Translations under genes and position numbers: made by a program
The notes under the pieces: generated by a model
Told to the model about the DNA's origin: nothing
Databases searched by the model: none
What the model saw: only the letters and a program-made list of their open reading frames with translations
Shown: positions 8,600 to 17,865 of the stretch, piece after piece
How positions within the stretch are numbered: position 1 is the first letter of the stretch
How the letters are laid out: each line of letters starts with the position of its first letter
Assembly: GCF_041154455.1 (NCBI RefSeq)
Contig: NZ_AP028665.1
Span: forward strand, 682,001 to 746,000
Reading direction: 5' to 3'
Source of the DNA: Variovorax sp. V213
Lineage (GTDB): Bacteria; Pseudomonadota; Gammaproteobacteria; Burkholderiales; Burkholderiaceae_C
DNA: 64,000 nt

Positions 8600-10282
8600 C
8601 TACCAGTTTCTGAAGCGCTTGGGCGGCTGATACAACCCGCCGGAGGCGCGCACCAGGTCGCGCATGCTGCGTGCGGCCAGCAGGTTGCGCGTGGCCTGGC
8701 GGGGGTCGATGCCCAGGTCCTGCGGCCGGCGGATCACGCCGCGGTCGCGCAGGTTCTCGACCGCGCGCTTGTCGCGCGCCAGGCCCACCGCGGTGTAGCC
8801 GGCCACGCCGCGGATGGCTTGCTCGCGCTCCGCGTCGCTGCGGCACAGCAGCAGGTTGGCAATGCCTTCCTCGGTGAGGATGTGCGAGACGTCGTCGCCG
8901 TAGATCATGATCGGCGGCAGGTCCATGCCGGCCTGCTCCTGCAGTGTCCAGGCGTCGAGCCTGTCGACAAAGGCCGGCTGCATGTGCTCGCGGAAAGTCT
9001 CGACCATCTGCACCACCAGCTTCTGCCCGCGCGGCGTGCCGGCGGCGCCGGTGCGCCCGGCACGTGCCTCGCGTCCGGCCTTGAGCCAGGCCGGGCTCGC
9101 GTGGCGGCGGCCGCGCGCATCGGCGCCCATGTTGGGCGCTCCGCCGAAGCCGGCGATGCGGCCCAGCGTGGCGGTGGAACTGTTGCCATCGAGGTCGATC
9201 TGCAAGGTCGAGCCGATGAACATGTCGCAGGCGTAGTGGCCGGCCGCCTGGCAGAACGCCCGGTTGCTGCGCAGGCTGCCGTCCGGGCCGGTGAAGAACA
9301 CGTCGGAGCGCGCGCGGATGTAGTCTTCCATGCCGAGCTCGGAGCCGAAGGAATGCACGGACTCGACCCAGCCCGCCTCGATCGCCGGGATCAGGGCCGG
9401 ATGCGGGTTCAAGGCCCAGTGCTTGCCGATCTTGCCCTTGAGGCCGAGCGACTCGGCATAGGTCGGCAGCAGCAATTCGATGGCCGCGGTGTCGAAGCCG
9501 ATGCCGTGGTTCAGGCGCTGCACGCCGTACTCGGCATAGATGCCCTTGATGGCCATCATCGCCATCAGCACCTGCACCTCGCTGATCTGCGCCGGGTCGC
9601 GCGTGAACAGCGGCTCGATGAAATTCGGGCGCGGCGCCTTGACCACGAAGCTGACCCAATCGGCTGGGATGTCGATGCGCGGCAGCGTGGTGGTCTTGCC
9701 ATCGACCATCTCGTTGACCTGCGCGATCACGATGCCGCCCGAGAACGCCGTGGCTTCGACGATGGCGGGCGTGTCCTCGGTGTTGGGGCCGGTGTAGAGA
9801 TTGCCCTCGGCGTCGGCCGCCTGCGCGGCGACCAGCGCGACCTTGGGTGTCAGGTCGACGAAATAGCGTGCGAACAGCTCGAGGTAGGTGTGGATCGCGC
9901 CGATCTCGATGCGCCCGGCCGACACCAGTTTGGCCAGCCGCGCGCCCTGCGGCCCCGAGAAGCTGAAGTCCAGCCGGGCGGCGACGCCGTTCTCGAAGAT
10001 GTCCAGATGCTCAGGCAGCGCCAGCACCGACTGCACCATGTGCAGGCCGTGGACCCGCTGCGAATCGACCCCCACCAGTGCCTGCGCCAGGAAGTCGGCC
10101 TGCTTCTGGTTGTTGCCTTCTAGGCAGACGCGGTCGCCGGGCTTGAGCACTGCTTCGAGCAGGGCCCCGATGGCGCCAGTGTCGACGCGCTTGCCGGCGA
10201 GCCGCGTCCCGAGTGCGGCGGCGGCGCGCGCCAGCCGGGCGGCGCGATCGTCGGCCTTGGAGGTCCAGGAGCTGGGATTCAT
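8600..10282 (-). CDS. mdcA: Malonate decarboxylase alpha subunit (acetyl-ACP:malonate ACP transferase)
   Basis: A 560-residue CoA-transferase-like subunit that swaps acetyl for malonyl on MdcC, releasing acetate. Typical MdcA segments are VCLEGNNQKQADFLAQAL, the FSGPQGAR region, YAEYGVQRLNHGIGFDTAAIELLLP (seen in part) and FIGSTLQIDLDGNSSTATLGRI. The length matches the family. The start at 10282 (MNPSSWTSK) is preferred over an upstream extension because family proteins begin about 15 residues before RAARLARAAA; there is no strong ribosome-binding site, so it may rely on coupling. The carrier gene ends 46 bp upstream. Confidence 0.95.
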   Translation of the reverse strand: MNPSSWTSKADDRAARLARAAAALGTRLAGKRVDTGAIGALLEAVLKPGDRVCLEGNNQKQADFLAQALVGVDSQRVHGLHMVQSVLALPEHLDIFENGVAARLDFSFSGPQGARLAKLVSAGRIEIGAIHTYLELFARYFVDLTPKVALVAAQAADAEGNLYTGPNTEDTPAIVEATAFSGGIVIAQVNEMVDGKTTTLPRIDIPADWVSFVVKAPRPNFIEPLFTRDPAQISEVQVLMAMMAIKGIYAEYGVQRLNHGIGFDTAAIELLLPTYAESLGLKGKIGKHWALNPHPALIPAIEAGWVESVHSFGSELGMEDYIRARSDVFFTGPDGSLRSNRAFCQAAGHYACDMFIGSTLQIDLDGNSSTATLGRIAGFGGAPNMGADARGRRHASPAWLKAGREARAGRTGAAGTPRGQKLVVQMVETFREHMQPAFVDRLDAWTLQEQAGMDLPPIMIYGDDVSHILTEEGIANLLLCRSDAEREQAIRGVAGYTAVGLARDKRAVENLRDRGVIRRPQDLGIDPRQATRNLLAARSMRDLVRASGGLYQPPKRFRNW

Positions 10283-10328
10283 GGGAGGGTTGATGGGAGT
10301 GAAGTTCAATCGAAACAAGAGCAGCGCC

Positions 10329-11702
10329 TCACAGCACCACGAAGAGCAGCCACACAACCACGGGGGCCACCAGGGTCACGATGGCACCGTACACCATCAG
10401 CTGCCGGAAGAAAACGTCGCGGTCCACGCCCTTGGCACTGGCGAGCACCAGGGCGCCGTTGGTGGAGAACGGGCTGACGTCGACGATGGTCGAGGACACG
10501 GCCATCGCCGCGATGAAGCCGATGGCACTGACGCCGGTATCGCCCTGCAGGAACGGCACCGCCAGCGGAATCAGCGAGCCGAGCACGGCGGTCGACGAGG
10601 CGAAGGCCGAGACCACGGCGCCGACGAAGCACAGCAGCAAGGCGGCCACCATGGGCGAGGTGAGCCCGGCCACGCTGTGGCCAACGAAGTCGATGGTGCC
10701 CATCTTTTCCATCACGCCCACGTAGGTGCTGACACCCACGATCAGCATGATCTCCGGCCACGACACCTGGCCCAGGGCGCGCTTTTGCAGATTGGGCGCC
10801 ATCAGCGTCAGCACGAGCCCGATGGTGATCGAGACGAAGCCGATGTCCTGCTTGAAGAACAGCGTCAGCACGGCCAGCGCCAGGAGGCCGACCACGGTCG
10901 CGACCTGATAGCCCCGCGAGCCGGGGTTCGTGGCTCCGGCCGGCGCCGACTCCATCAGCGAGTTCTTTGCCCCGGCTGCCGTGCGCCGCTCTTCGGGAAA
11001 CGACTCGCCTTCGGCGTCGCCATACACCTGGGCGCCGCCCTGACCATGCGACACGCGCTGCACGAACGGCGCACTGCCGTCGGCGTTGGCTCTCTGGCGC
11101 ATCAGCTTCATGCCACCCATGAGGAAGAACAGCAGCAGCGACACGGACAGGTTGACGCCGAGGCTCGCCAGCATGGTGGCGATCTCGTTCAGGGGCAGGC
11201 CGGCCTTGGCGACGATCTTGTTGGTGATGCCGCCGTAGATGCTGATCGGCGAGAAGCCGCCTCCCTGGGCGCCGTGCACGACCATCAAACCCATGAGCAG
11301 CGGATTGATGCCGTACTTGGCGGCAAAGCCCAGCGCGATCGGCGCGATGATGGCCACCGCCGCCGGGCTGACCGCCCCCACCGCCGTGAGCAGCGCGGCG
11401 ATGAAGAACATGATCCAGGGAATGGCGGCGATGCGCCCGCGCACGGCGCGCACCGCCAGCTTGACGAGCCAATCGATGGTGCCGTTGTTCTGCGCCAGTG
11501 CAAAAAGATAGGTGATGCCGACCAGGGTGAGGAACAGGTCGGCGGGAAAGCCGCCCATGATCGCCTTCGTGTTCATGCCGGCCACCAGCGTGCCGACCAG
11601 GAAGGCGCCGACGAAGGCGATCACGCCCATGTTGATGGGCAGCACCGTAGCAAGCACGAACATGCCGACCAGTGCGTAGATCGAAATCCAATGTGAACTC
11701 AT
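10329..11702 (-). CDS. MatC-like malonate/dicarboxylate carrier
   Basis: A 457-residue inner-membrane transporter with about 11-12 hydrophobic helices and a hydrophilic central loop at about 210-265. It resembles the MatC / DcuC-like branch of ion transporters: GAQGGGFSPISIYGGITNKIV in the middle and SSTIVDVSPFSTNGALVL near the C-terminus are typical repeat-loop signatures. As the first gene of the mdc operon it most likely imports malonate. This is a single-protein carrier rather than the two-component MdcLM type. The start at 11702 has GGAGAC upstream and gives an N-terminus starting MSSHWISIYALVG. Confidence 0.85.
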   Translation of the reverse strand: MSSHWISIYALVGMFVLATVLPINMGVIAFVGAFLVGTLVAGMNTKAIMGGFPADLFLTLVGITYLFALAQNNGTIDWLVKLAVRAVRGRIAAIPWIMFFIAALLTAVGAVSPAAVAIIAPIALGFAAKYGINPLLMGLMVVHGAQGGGFSPISIYGGITNKIVAKAGLPLNEIATMLASLGVNLSVSLLLFFLMGGMKLMRQRANADGSAPFVQRVSHGQGGAQVYGDAEGESFPEERRTAAGAKNSLMESAPAGATNPGSRGYQVATVVGLLALAVLTLFFKQDIGFVSITIGLVLTLMAPNLQKRALGQVSWPEIMLIVGVSTYVGVMEKMGTIDFVGHSVAGLTSPMVAALLLCFVGAVVSAFASSTAVLGSLIPLAVPFLQGDTGVSAIGFIAAMAVSSTIVDVSPFSTNGALVLASAKGVDRDVFFRQLMVYGAIVTLVAPVVVWLLFVVL

Positions 11703-11861
11703 CGATGCGTCTCCGGTGTTTTTTGGGTGCGAGCGCATGTACCGCGCGTCTGGGTCCGTACGGTACGCACCCCCTCCGGGACGATCAATGAAGCGGCGGC
11801 GTCGACCTTTACGCCTTGTGAAACGATCGAGGGTTAACCCTGATCTGGCCGACGCCGCATG
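11703..11861 (-). promoter_or_regulatory. Probable promoter region of the malonate operon
   Basis: A 159-bp gap between the LysR-type regulator and the carrier gene, the natural place for the operon promoter and regulator binding. GTACCG and CGGTAC elements occur at 11750-11766, but no convincing -35/-10 pair or clear T-N11-A box could be fixed by eye. Confidence 0.3.
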
Positions 11862-12776
11862 CTAGCCGAGTTCGGGTTTGGCCAGGCGGCAGACCGACAG
11901 CAGCGCGAGCAGGTTGGGGTCGCGCTCGCGTGTGCGCAGGAAGTTGAGCGCGATGGTCTGTCGCATCAGGTACCTGGACTGCAACGGGATCAGCTGCACG
12001 TTCTGCGGCATGACGCCACGCACGCGCCCCGGCAGCAGCGTGTAGCCGACGCCGCCGCTGACCAGGTTCATGAGCGAGAAGATGTCGTCGGTCTTCATCA
12101 CCACATTGGGCGTGAAGCCGGCGATGCGAAACGTCTCGACAAAACCCTTGTAGGTGACGAAACCTTCGCTCAGGCTCACGAAGCGTTCGCCGGCGCAGCT
12201 GCTCAGGTCGATTTCCTTTTGCGCAGAGTAGGGGGAGCCCACGGGCGCGGCGAACTGGATGTCGTCCTCGAACAGGGGTTCCGACTCGACATCGGAAACA
12301 TCCTCCGGAATGGCCATGAGCGCGGCGTCGATCGCGCCATCGCGCAGCTTCTGCAGCAGGTGCGCATTGGACCCGAGCACGAGCTCGGTGTGCAGGTCCG
12401 GCTTGCGCAGCTTCATTCCCATGATCAGCTGCGGCACTGTGCGGCTCGTCAGGGAATAGAGTGAGCCGATGCGTATCCGGTCGGCCGAGTAGCCGGCGAC
12501 TTCCCGCGTGGCACGGATGCCCTCGGACATGGTGCGAAGCACCTCGCGCGCCACCTCCGCCAGCGCATGGGCGGCTTCGGTCGGGTGCAGGTTGCGGCCC
12601 TCGTGCCGGAACAGCGCGCAGCGCAGCCCGGTTTCCAGCGAATGCAGGGCGCGGTGCACGCTCACGGCGCTGATGTCGAGCTTTTCTGCCGCGCGGGCAA
12701 GATTGCCGGTCTCCATGAAGGCCAGGAGGACCTCGAGCTTGCGGAAGGTGATCTCTTCGTCGACGTGAAGGAGCAT
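11862..12776 (-). CDS. mdcR: LysR-type regulator of malonate utilisation
   Basis: A 304-residue LysR protein. An N-terminal winged helix-turn-helix (residues about 8-66, ARAAEKLDISAVSVHRALHSLE) is followed by a substrate-binding regulatory domain. The start MLLHVDEEITFRKLE at 12776 resembles known malonate regulators; another ATG at 12797 is possible, and neither has a strong ribosome-binding site. It is encoded on the same strand immediately upstream of the carrier and mdc genes, so it probably activates them with malonate as inducer. The symbol is assigned by context and resemblance only. Confidence 0.8.
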   Translation of the reverse strand: MLLHVDEEITFRKLEVLLAFMETGNLARAAEKLDISAVSVHRALHSLETGLRCALFRHEGRNLHPTEAAHALAEVAREVLRTMSEGIRATREVAGYSADRIRIGSLYSLTSRTVPQLIMGMKLRKPDLHTELVLGSNAHLLQKLRDGAIDAALMAIPEDVSDVESEPLFEDDIQFAAPVGSPYSAQKEIDLSSCAGERFVSLSEGFVTYKGFVETFRIAGFTPNVVMKTDDIFSLMNLVSGGVGYTLLPGRVRGVMPQNVQLIPLQSRYLMRQTIALNFLRTRERDPNLLALLSVCRLAKPELG

Positions 12777-12845
12777 GGGGCGGCCTGCGGATGACATCCG
12801 ATCGTAACGCCGGCAAGGCGAGCGGTACGCATCGACAGGCGTGCG

Positions 12846-13637
12846 CTACGTCCCGGCGGGGTTCGCTTGCTTGCGTTCGGTGAATTTCCTTGCGCCGAGC
12901 GAGTAGGCGCCGGACGCGAAGTTGATGGCGTGCCCGCGGCGGGCAGCGGCGGCGGCCTTGGCGAACAGCTCGTCGCCCATCTCCTTCCACCACGATTTGG
13001 TGATGGCCACGGAGGTTGGCGACCACTGCGACACCTGCGCGCAGATCTCGGCCACCCGTTCGTCCAGGCACGCATCGTCCACGACTTCATGGACCAGGCC
13101 GAGTGCCAGGGACTGCGCGGCCGGCACGATCTCGGCAAGCAGCACCAGCCGCTTCATCGCAGCCTCGCCGATGATCGAGTGCAGCAAGGTGCTGCCGAAG
13201 ATGGCTGCGGAGCCCACCTTGAACTCCGTCATTCCGAAACGTGCCTGGGTGGAGGCGATGCGCAGGTCCGACATGAGCGCGATCTGCAGCCCTGCGCCGG
13301 CAGCCACGCCGTTGATCCGTGCGATGACCGGTTTGCCAAGCGCACGGAACACTTCGTACAGGGCCATGTAGCTGTCGATCCGTGCGGCCGAGCCCGCCGC
13401 GTCCATGGCGGCGCTCTCGTGCTGATCCTGGCCCGCGCAGAAGGCCCTGCCGGCGCCGGTGATCACGATCGCGCGCACCTGCGCCTCGGCATCGGCCGAC
13501 TGGAGGGCCGATTGGAAGAGTTCGCGCTGCGTACGATCGAACGCGTTCATGGCGTGCGGACGATCCATCGTGATCAGGGCGACACCCTTTTCGATGGCAA
13601 GGGTGACGCAAGGTTTTGTGGAAAGCGCTTCAGTCAT
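12846..13637 (-). CDS. Enoyl-CoA hydratase/isomerase family protein
   Basis: A 263-residue crotonase-fold protein that should hydrate or isomerise an acyl-CoA double bond. Seen are ITGAGRAFCAGQDQHE (first oxyanion-hole segment, residues about 58-73) and INGVAAGAGLQIALMSDLRIA (second, about 107-126). It is the last gene of a three-gene minus-strand operon with a Bug receptor and an acyl-CoA ligase, implying stepwise breakdown of an imported carboxylic acid. The start MTEALSTKP at 13637 is chosen because upstream residues show no family similarity. The substrate is unknown; carnitine-like and aromatic acids are both possible. Confidence 0.88.
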   Translation of the reverse strand: MTEALSTKPCVTLAIEKGVALITMDRPHAMNAFDRTQRELFQSALQSADAEAQVRAIVITGAGRAFCAGQDQHESAAMDAAGSAARIDSYMALYEVFRALGKPVIARINGVAAGAGLQIALMSDLRIASTQARFGMTEFKVGSAAIFGSTLLHSIIGEAAMKRLVLLAEIVPAAQSLALGLVHEVVDDACLDERVAEICAQVSQWSPTSVAITKSWWKEMGDELFAKAAAAARRGHAINFASGAYSLGARKFTERKQANPAGT

Positions 13638-13666
13638 TGGTTCGGCTCCAGGATGTGTGTGAGGTT

Positions 13667-14650
13667 CTAGCGGGCCACTCTGATCCGCTGCACCACCTGC
13701 TCCCACTTGTTCGATTCGTTCTGCAGCCGGTCGCGCGCCTGGGCGGGCGTGCTGCGGACGGCCTCGACCCCGAGCTGCGCGAAGCGGCGCTTGACCGCCT
13801 CGTCGTCCAGGGTCTCGTTGAGCGCCGCATTCAGCGTGGCCATCACATCGTCGGGCGTCCCCTTGGGCGCCAGCACCGCATACACCGAGGCGGCGACGAA
13901 CTGCGGCAGGCCCTGCTCCGCAAAGGTGGGCAGGCCCGGGAAGATGTCCAGCCGCTGCGGGCTCGCCACGCCCACGGCCACCACCTTTCCCGAGGCCAGG
14001 TTGGTGAGCGCAGTGGGCGAGGTGGTCACCATGAACTGGATCTCGCCCGCGAACAGGTCGGCCATCGCCGGCGCGGAGCCGCGGTACGGCACGTGCAGCA
14101 GTTCAATGGCCGCCTGCTGGCGGAACCACTCGGTGACGATGTGTTCTGTCGAGCCGTTGCCCGACGAACCGTAGGCGAGCTTGCCCGGCTGCAGCCTGGC
14201 CTTGGCGGCCAGGTCGGCGTACGAGGTGATGCCGCTTGCCTTCGACGCGAGCATGACCAGGGGCAGCTCGCCGACCGTGGCCACCGGCCTGAAGTCCTTG
14301 GCGAGTTCGTAGCCGACGGCCTCGGTGCCGGACATCTTTTCCGACATGACGTAGGAAGTGGTCGGTGCCATGAGGAGCGTGTGGCCGTCCGGCGCCGCCC
14401 GCTTGACGAACTGAGCTCCGATCGCGCCGGAAGCGCCCGCCTTGTTGTCCACCACCACCGACAGCTTCAGCTTCTGTGCCATGCCCTGCGCAAGGATGCG
14501 TCCGACCACATCGACGCCGCCGCCGGCCGGAAAGGCCACGACCAAGGTGATGGGCTTGTCGGCGAGGGCGGCCTGGCCCCATGCGCAGAAGGCGAGGCTG
14601 GAAACCATCACCAGCGCCTGGCGCCAGCGATTCAAGTGAGCTCGGACCAT
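13667..14650 (-). CDS. Bug-family tripartite tricarboxylate transporter receptor
   Basis: A 327-residue periplasmic binding protein with an N-terminal Sec signal peptide (Arg-rich start, hydrophobic core, cleavage near AALA-DKP at about 31). Bug signatures are VAFPAGGGVDVVGRILAQ, DNKAGASGAIGAQFV and HVPYRGSAPAMADL. It would capture a carboxylate in the periplasm and hand it to a TctAB permease, but no permease is present in the window. The ribosome-binding site AGGAAA precedes the ATG at 14650. It sits between the acyl-CoA ligase (59 bp upstream) and the enoyl-CoA hydratase (29 bp downstream). Confidence 0.92.
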   Translation of the reverse strand: MVRAHLNRWRQALVMVSSLAFCAWGQAALADKPITLVVAFPAGGGVDVVGRILAQGMAQKLKLSVVVDNKAGASGAIGAQFVKRAAPDGHTLLMAPTTSYVMSEKMSGTEAVGYELAKDFRPVATVGELPLVMLASKASGITSYADLAAKARLQPGKLAYGSSGNGSTEHIVTEWFRQQAAIELLHVPYRGSAPAMADLFAGEIQFMVTTSPTALTNLASGKVVAVGVASPQRLDIFPGLPTFAEQGLPQFVAASVYAVLAPKGTPDDVMATLNAALNETLDDEAVKRRFAQLGVEAVRSTPAQARDRLQNESNKWEQVVQRIRVAR

Positions 14651-14709
14651 GACTTTTCCTTTCAGTTGAGCAATCGGGGAATCGGTGGAGACCTTGAATC
14701 GGAGGGGTT

Positions 14710-16287
14710 TCAGTGCTTGGCTGCGCGAAAGCCGGCGGCATCGGCGTCCCACACACCGGTCAGGCTGCGAGACAGCTCTCTCTTCTGGATCCGCTGCGTC
14801 GGTGTCTTGGGGAAGATGTCGATGAACTCGACGTAGCGTGGAATCTGGAAGTACGGCAGCTTGCCGCTGCACCAGCGGATCAGGTCGAGCGGCGTGACGC
14901 GGGCCCCCTCGCGCAGGCGCACGAACAGCTTGAGTTCGTCTTCGCCAAGCTCGCTGGGGACGCCGACCAGAGCCACTTCGGCCACCGCATCGTGCTGCGC
15001 GAAGACGCTCTCCACATCCCAGGCCGCAATGTTGATCCCGCGGCGCCGCAGCATGTCCTTCTTGCGCCCCGCGTAGAAGAGATTGCCGTTCGCATCGCGG
15101 CGCGCCAGATCGCCGCTCAGGAACAGCTCGCCGCGGCGCGCGGCCGCATCGGCCTGCGGGTTCCTGAAGTAGCCCAGGAACCCCAGGCGTGGGTCGAGGG
15201 CGCGAATGGCAACTTCACCCTGGGCGCCCGGCTCGACCGGCGACCCGTCGTCGGCGAGAAGCGAGATCTCGTAGTACGACAGCGGCTTTCCGATGGAGCC
15301 CGGTGGCCCGTCGATGTTGGCCGTCACGAAGGTGATCAGTTCGGAGAGTCCGTAGCCTTCCCGCATCGACACGCCGAAACGTTCGGCGAATGCGTGCCAC
15401 ACATCGGCGGGACAGCCACCTCCCCAGGCGATGCGCACGCGATGCTCGCGGTCGTCGGGGCGCTCCGGCTGCTTCAGCAGCATCGGCAGCACGCTGCCCA
15501 GGTAGTGGATGTGCGTGGCCCGGTGGCGACGGACGTCGTCCCAGAACCGCGATGCGCTGAAGCGCTCCAGCATCGCCAGCTGAAAGCCTCCCATCAGCGC
15601 GGCAATCGCGACGGCCACGCCGGAGCCGTGGTGCAACGCCTCCCAGAACAAAAAGACGTCACCCGGTCCGGCCTCCGTCAAGCGAAGGATGGCCAACGGT
15701 CCGGCGCGCAGTTGGCGGTCGGATTTCAGAACGCCCTTGGGTGCGCCGGTGGTGCCCGAGCTGGGACTGAGGGCAATGATCTCGTCGGTCTTCACGAGGG
15801 GCGCGGCGTCGTCCTGGTCGCAGAGGGCGAAGCGATCGAACGCCCCGCCGATGCCGTTGCGCCAGATCACCCGCGGCGGGTTGCTTCCCGCTTCCTCGAG
15901 CGCCGCACGGAATGCGGTGTCGGCCACGATGGCTTGTGGTGCGAGCTCGCGCAGGAGATGGGCCAGCGGTGCGCCCAGCAGGTGCACGTTGATCGGCACG
16001 CGAACCATGCCCAGCCGCGCCAAAGCGAAGAGCAGGTAGAGGTGGTCCGGATGGCTGGGCAGCATGACCGCGACCCGGTCGCCCTTTTGCAGGCCTTGCG
16101 ACTTCAACAGGGTCGCAACCTGGTTCACTCGCCGGTCCAGCATCCCGACGCTGATGCGCTCGCCCTGGAAGGAGCAATAGATGTCTTCGGGATTCGAGCG
16201 GGCGCGGCGGGCAAGCAGTTCGCCGATGGTTTCCTCGCTGAGCGAGTCCATGGCGACGGATCCGGTCGAAAGGGTGGCCTGCGACAT
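14710..16287 (-). CDS. Acyl-CoA ligase (CaiC-like, AMP-forming)
   Basis: A 525-residue adenylate-forming enzyme that would activate a carboxylic acid as its CoA thioester. The P-loop is SPSSGTTGAPKGVLK (about 172-186); later motifs are REGYGLSE, SGDLARRDANGNLFYAGRKKDMLRR in part, and a C-terminal TQRIQKREL containing the likely catalytic lysine. Overall it is closest to crotonobetaine/carnitine-CoA ligases. The start at 16287 is chosen because AGGAAC precedes it and because the alternative upstream ATG would lie inside an operator-like inverted repeat. It heads the operon with the Bug receptor and hydratase. Confidence 0.88.
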   Translation of the reverse strand: MSQATLSTGSVAMDSLSEETIGELLARRARSNPEDIYCSFQGERISVGMLDRRVNQVATLLKSQGLQKGDRVAVMLPSHPDHLYLLFALARLGMVRVPINVHLLGAPLAHLLRELAPQAIVADTAFRAALEEAGSNPPRVIWRNGIGGAFDRFALCDQDDAAPLVKTDEIIALSPSSGTTGAPKGVLKSDRQLRAGPLAILRLTEAGPGDVFLFWEALHHGSGVAVAIAALMGGFQLAMLERFSASRFWDDVRRHRATHIHYLGSVLPMLLKQPERPDDREHRVRIAWGGGCPADVWHAFAERFGVSMREGYGLSELITFVTANIDGPPGSIGKPLSYYEISLLADDGSPVEPGAQGEVAIRALDPRLGFLGYFRNPQADAAARRGELFLSGDLARRDANGNLFYAGRKKDMLRRRGINIAAWDVESVFAQHDAVAEVALVGVPSELGEDELKLFVRLREGARVTPLDLIRWCSGKLPYFQIPRYVEFIDIFPKTPTQRIQKRELSRSLTGVWDADAAGFRAAKH

Positions 16288-16327
16288 CTTGTTCCTGAGA
16301 AAAAGTTCAAGCGAATCTGCGGATATA

Positions 16328-16360
16328 ATTGCAATGCAATTTATTAGTTTGCATTTCAAT
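16328..16360. promoter_or_regulatory. Operator-like inverted repeat upstream of the acyl-CoA ligase operon
   Basis: ATTGCAATGCAA and TTGCATTTCAAT form 12-bp arms (11 of 12 paired) around a 9-bp spacer in an AT-rich island, 41 bp before the ligase start. The neighbouring IclR gene makes its product the likely binder; this is inference. Confidence 0.6.
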
Positions 16361-16493
16361 TAATATTGCGCGTTGTGCCTCGCTTCGTCAAGTGCGGGAT
16401 GCGCGTACCCGACAGCCGGGCACGCGCTGTTCGCCCCGGCAGATCCGGCGGCAGACAAGAGGGAACGGGGCAAGCGCGCGAGAGCCGCGGCGC

Positions 16494-17318
16494 TCAGGTG
16501 GAGGCTTCGCGCGCCGCCAGTTCGAGCCGGGGAAGGATCAGTTCGCGCACCTGGGCGATGTCGTAACGCGAACGCACGGTCGATACGTTCAGGGCGGCAA
16601 TGGGACGCCCCGAGAAGTCCGTCACGGGCACCGACACGGAGACGCCGTCGTCGCCGAAATTCTTCTCCGTGAACGAGTGCCCGTCTTCCGCCGCCTTGCG
16701 AAATATGGAGAGCACCTCGGATCGGCTGCGGGCGCCGAAGCGCGCCCGCACCTCGGGGGACAACGCATCCAGCATCTTCACCAGCTGCGCCTGCGGAGCG
16801 TGCGAGAGAAGCACCTGACCCGATGAAGAGGTGAGCGCAGGAAAGCGGCTTCCCACCGGGAGGTTGATGGCCGCGACGTGCGCTCCCGGAATGTTCAGCA
16901 ACACGACAACCTCGTCTCCGTCCAGTTCAACCCATGACACGGTTTCGCGCGTCTCCTTGGCGAGCTTCTCGAGCAGTGGGTACGCGAGCTCTCTCTGAGG
17001 ATGGTGGCGATGGATGCCGCGCACCAGCCCCAGGAGCTTCAGCGAGGGGAGGTACTTTTTCGACTCGCTGTCCTTGCCGAGATAGCCAAGCCGGTGAAGC
17101 GTGTAGACGAAACGCTGCGCCGCGCTGCGGCCCATGCCGGTGTGCTGCGCAATGTCGCCGATCGAAAGGGCGCAGGGATGTTCGTTGAACAATTCGAGGA
17201 TGCGCATCCCCTTTTCCATCGAACCGACGAACAAGCGCCCATCGACATCGCCTTGGTCTTCGTGCGAATCGGCCTGGGCGGAGGAGCGGCGCTTCGAGCG
17301 CTTTTGAGACGTGTCCAC
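16494..17318 (-). CDS. IclR-family transcriptional regulator
   Basis: A protein of about 274 residues: a basic N-terminal tail, an IclR winged helix-turn-helix (GSMEKGMRILELF through RSAAQRFVYTLHRLGYL, about 32-80) and a C-terminal effector domain with SSSGQVLLSHAP and SVSVPVTDFSGRPIAALNVS. IclR proteins control short catabolic operons in response to a small acid. Its gene lies directly upstream of the acyl-CoA ligase operon on the same strand, so it likely regulates it. The start is uncertain: a GTG at 17318 is used, but a start nearer the HTH is possible since no clear ribosome-binding site is seen. Confidence 0.88.
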   Translation of the reverse strand: MDTSQKRSKRRSSAQADSHEDQGDVDGRLFVGSMEKGMRILELFNEHPCALSIGDIAQHTGMGRSAAQRFVYTLHRLGYLGKDSESKKYLPSLKLLGLVRGIHRHHPQRELAYPLLEKLAKETRETVSWVELDGDEVVVLLNIPGAHVAAINLPVGSRFPALTSSSGQVLLSHAPQAQLVKMLDALSPEVRARFGARSRSEVLSIFRKAAEDGHSFTEKNFGDDGVSVSVPVTDFSGRPIAALNVSTVRSRYDIAQVRELILPRLELAAREAST

Positions 17319-17462
17319 GAGGAGCGTGACGGTCGATGGTGTGAATACGTATCGAGGCGCGCCACGCTTCCAAGGCGCGGGCCGGATCGAGCAAGGGGTG
17401 AAAATCAGTGTAGCGCACCGGGTCGAGCCCGGCCGTGGCACATCCCGCCCCGCTCGTAGCGC

Positions 17463-17735
17463 TCACTCGGCGGTGGCCGGGTCGATCACGCTGTACACCC
17501 GGTCCACCCGGTCGACCGGGAAGCCACCGAGTTCCGCGTGCCGGCGCACCAGGGCTTCGTCGGTGGACTGGTAGACGCAGTAGATCCGGTCGTCGGTCAC
17601 GTAGCTGTGGACCCACTGGATGTCGGGGCCCATGCTGCTCAACACGCCGCAGGACTTTTGCGAGATGGCCTTCAGGTCCGCCGGGGTGAATTTGCCGGCG
17701 CCGGGGATGTGCCGTTCGATGAGGAATTTGGGCAT
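17463..17735 (-). CDS. DUF4242 (SCO4226-type) small protein
   Basis: A 90-residue protein beginning MPKFLIERHIPGAG, with WVHSYVTDDRIYCVYQSTDEALVRRHA in the middle, matching the DUF4242 family of small ferredoxin-like-fold proteins, some of which bind nickel. The role is unknown. AGGAGT lies before the ATG at 17735. It is divergent from the AraC-type regulator at 17866, with about 130 bp between them, so the regulator may control it. Confidence 0.8.
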   Translation of the reverse strand: MPKFLIERHIPGAGKFTPADLKAISQKSCGVLSSMGPDIQWVHSYVTDDRIYCVYQSTDEALVRRHAELGGFPVDRVDRVYSVIDPATAE

Positions 17736-17865
17736 GGCGATACTCCTGTCTAGAATCGGTCAAGGGCGACCAGGACCCATGGTGCCGACGCGAAGCACCT
17801 TCGTATTGCCCGCCACTCCGGACTTATTGACTGAAACCCCGCCCTCGCTTGCCTGAGAGGTGACC

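Noticed and set aside
8253..9659. Large alternative minus-strand frame across mdcC and mdcA
   Set aside because: Only its last 110 codons (mdcC) read as a protein; the rest is an out-of-frame reading of mdcA.
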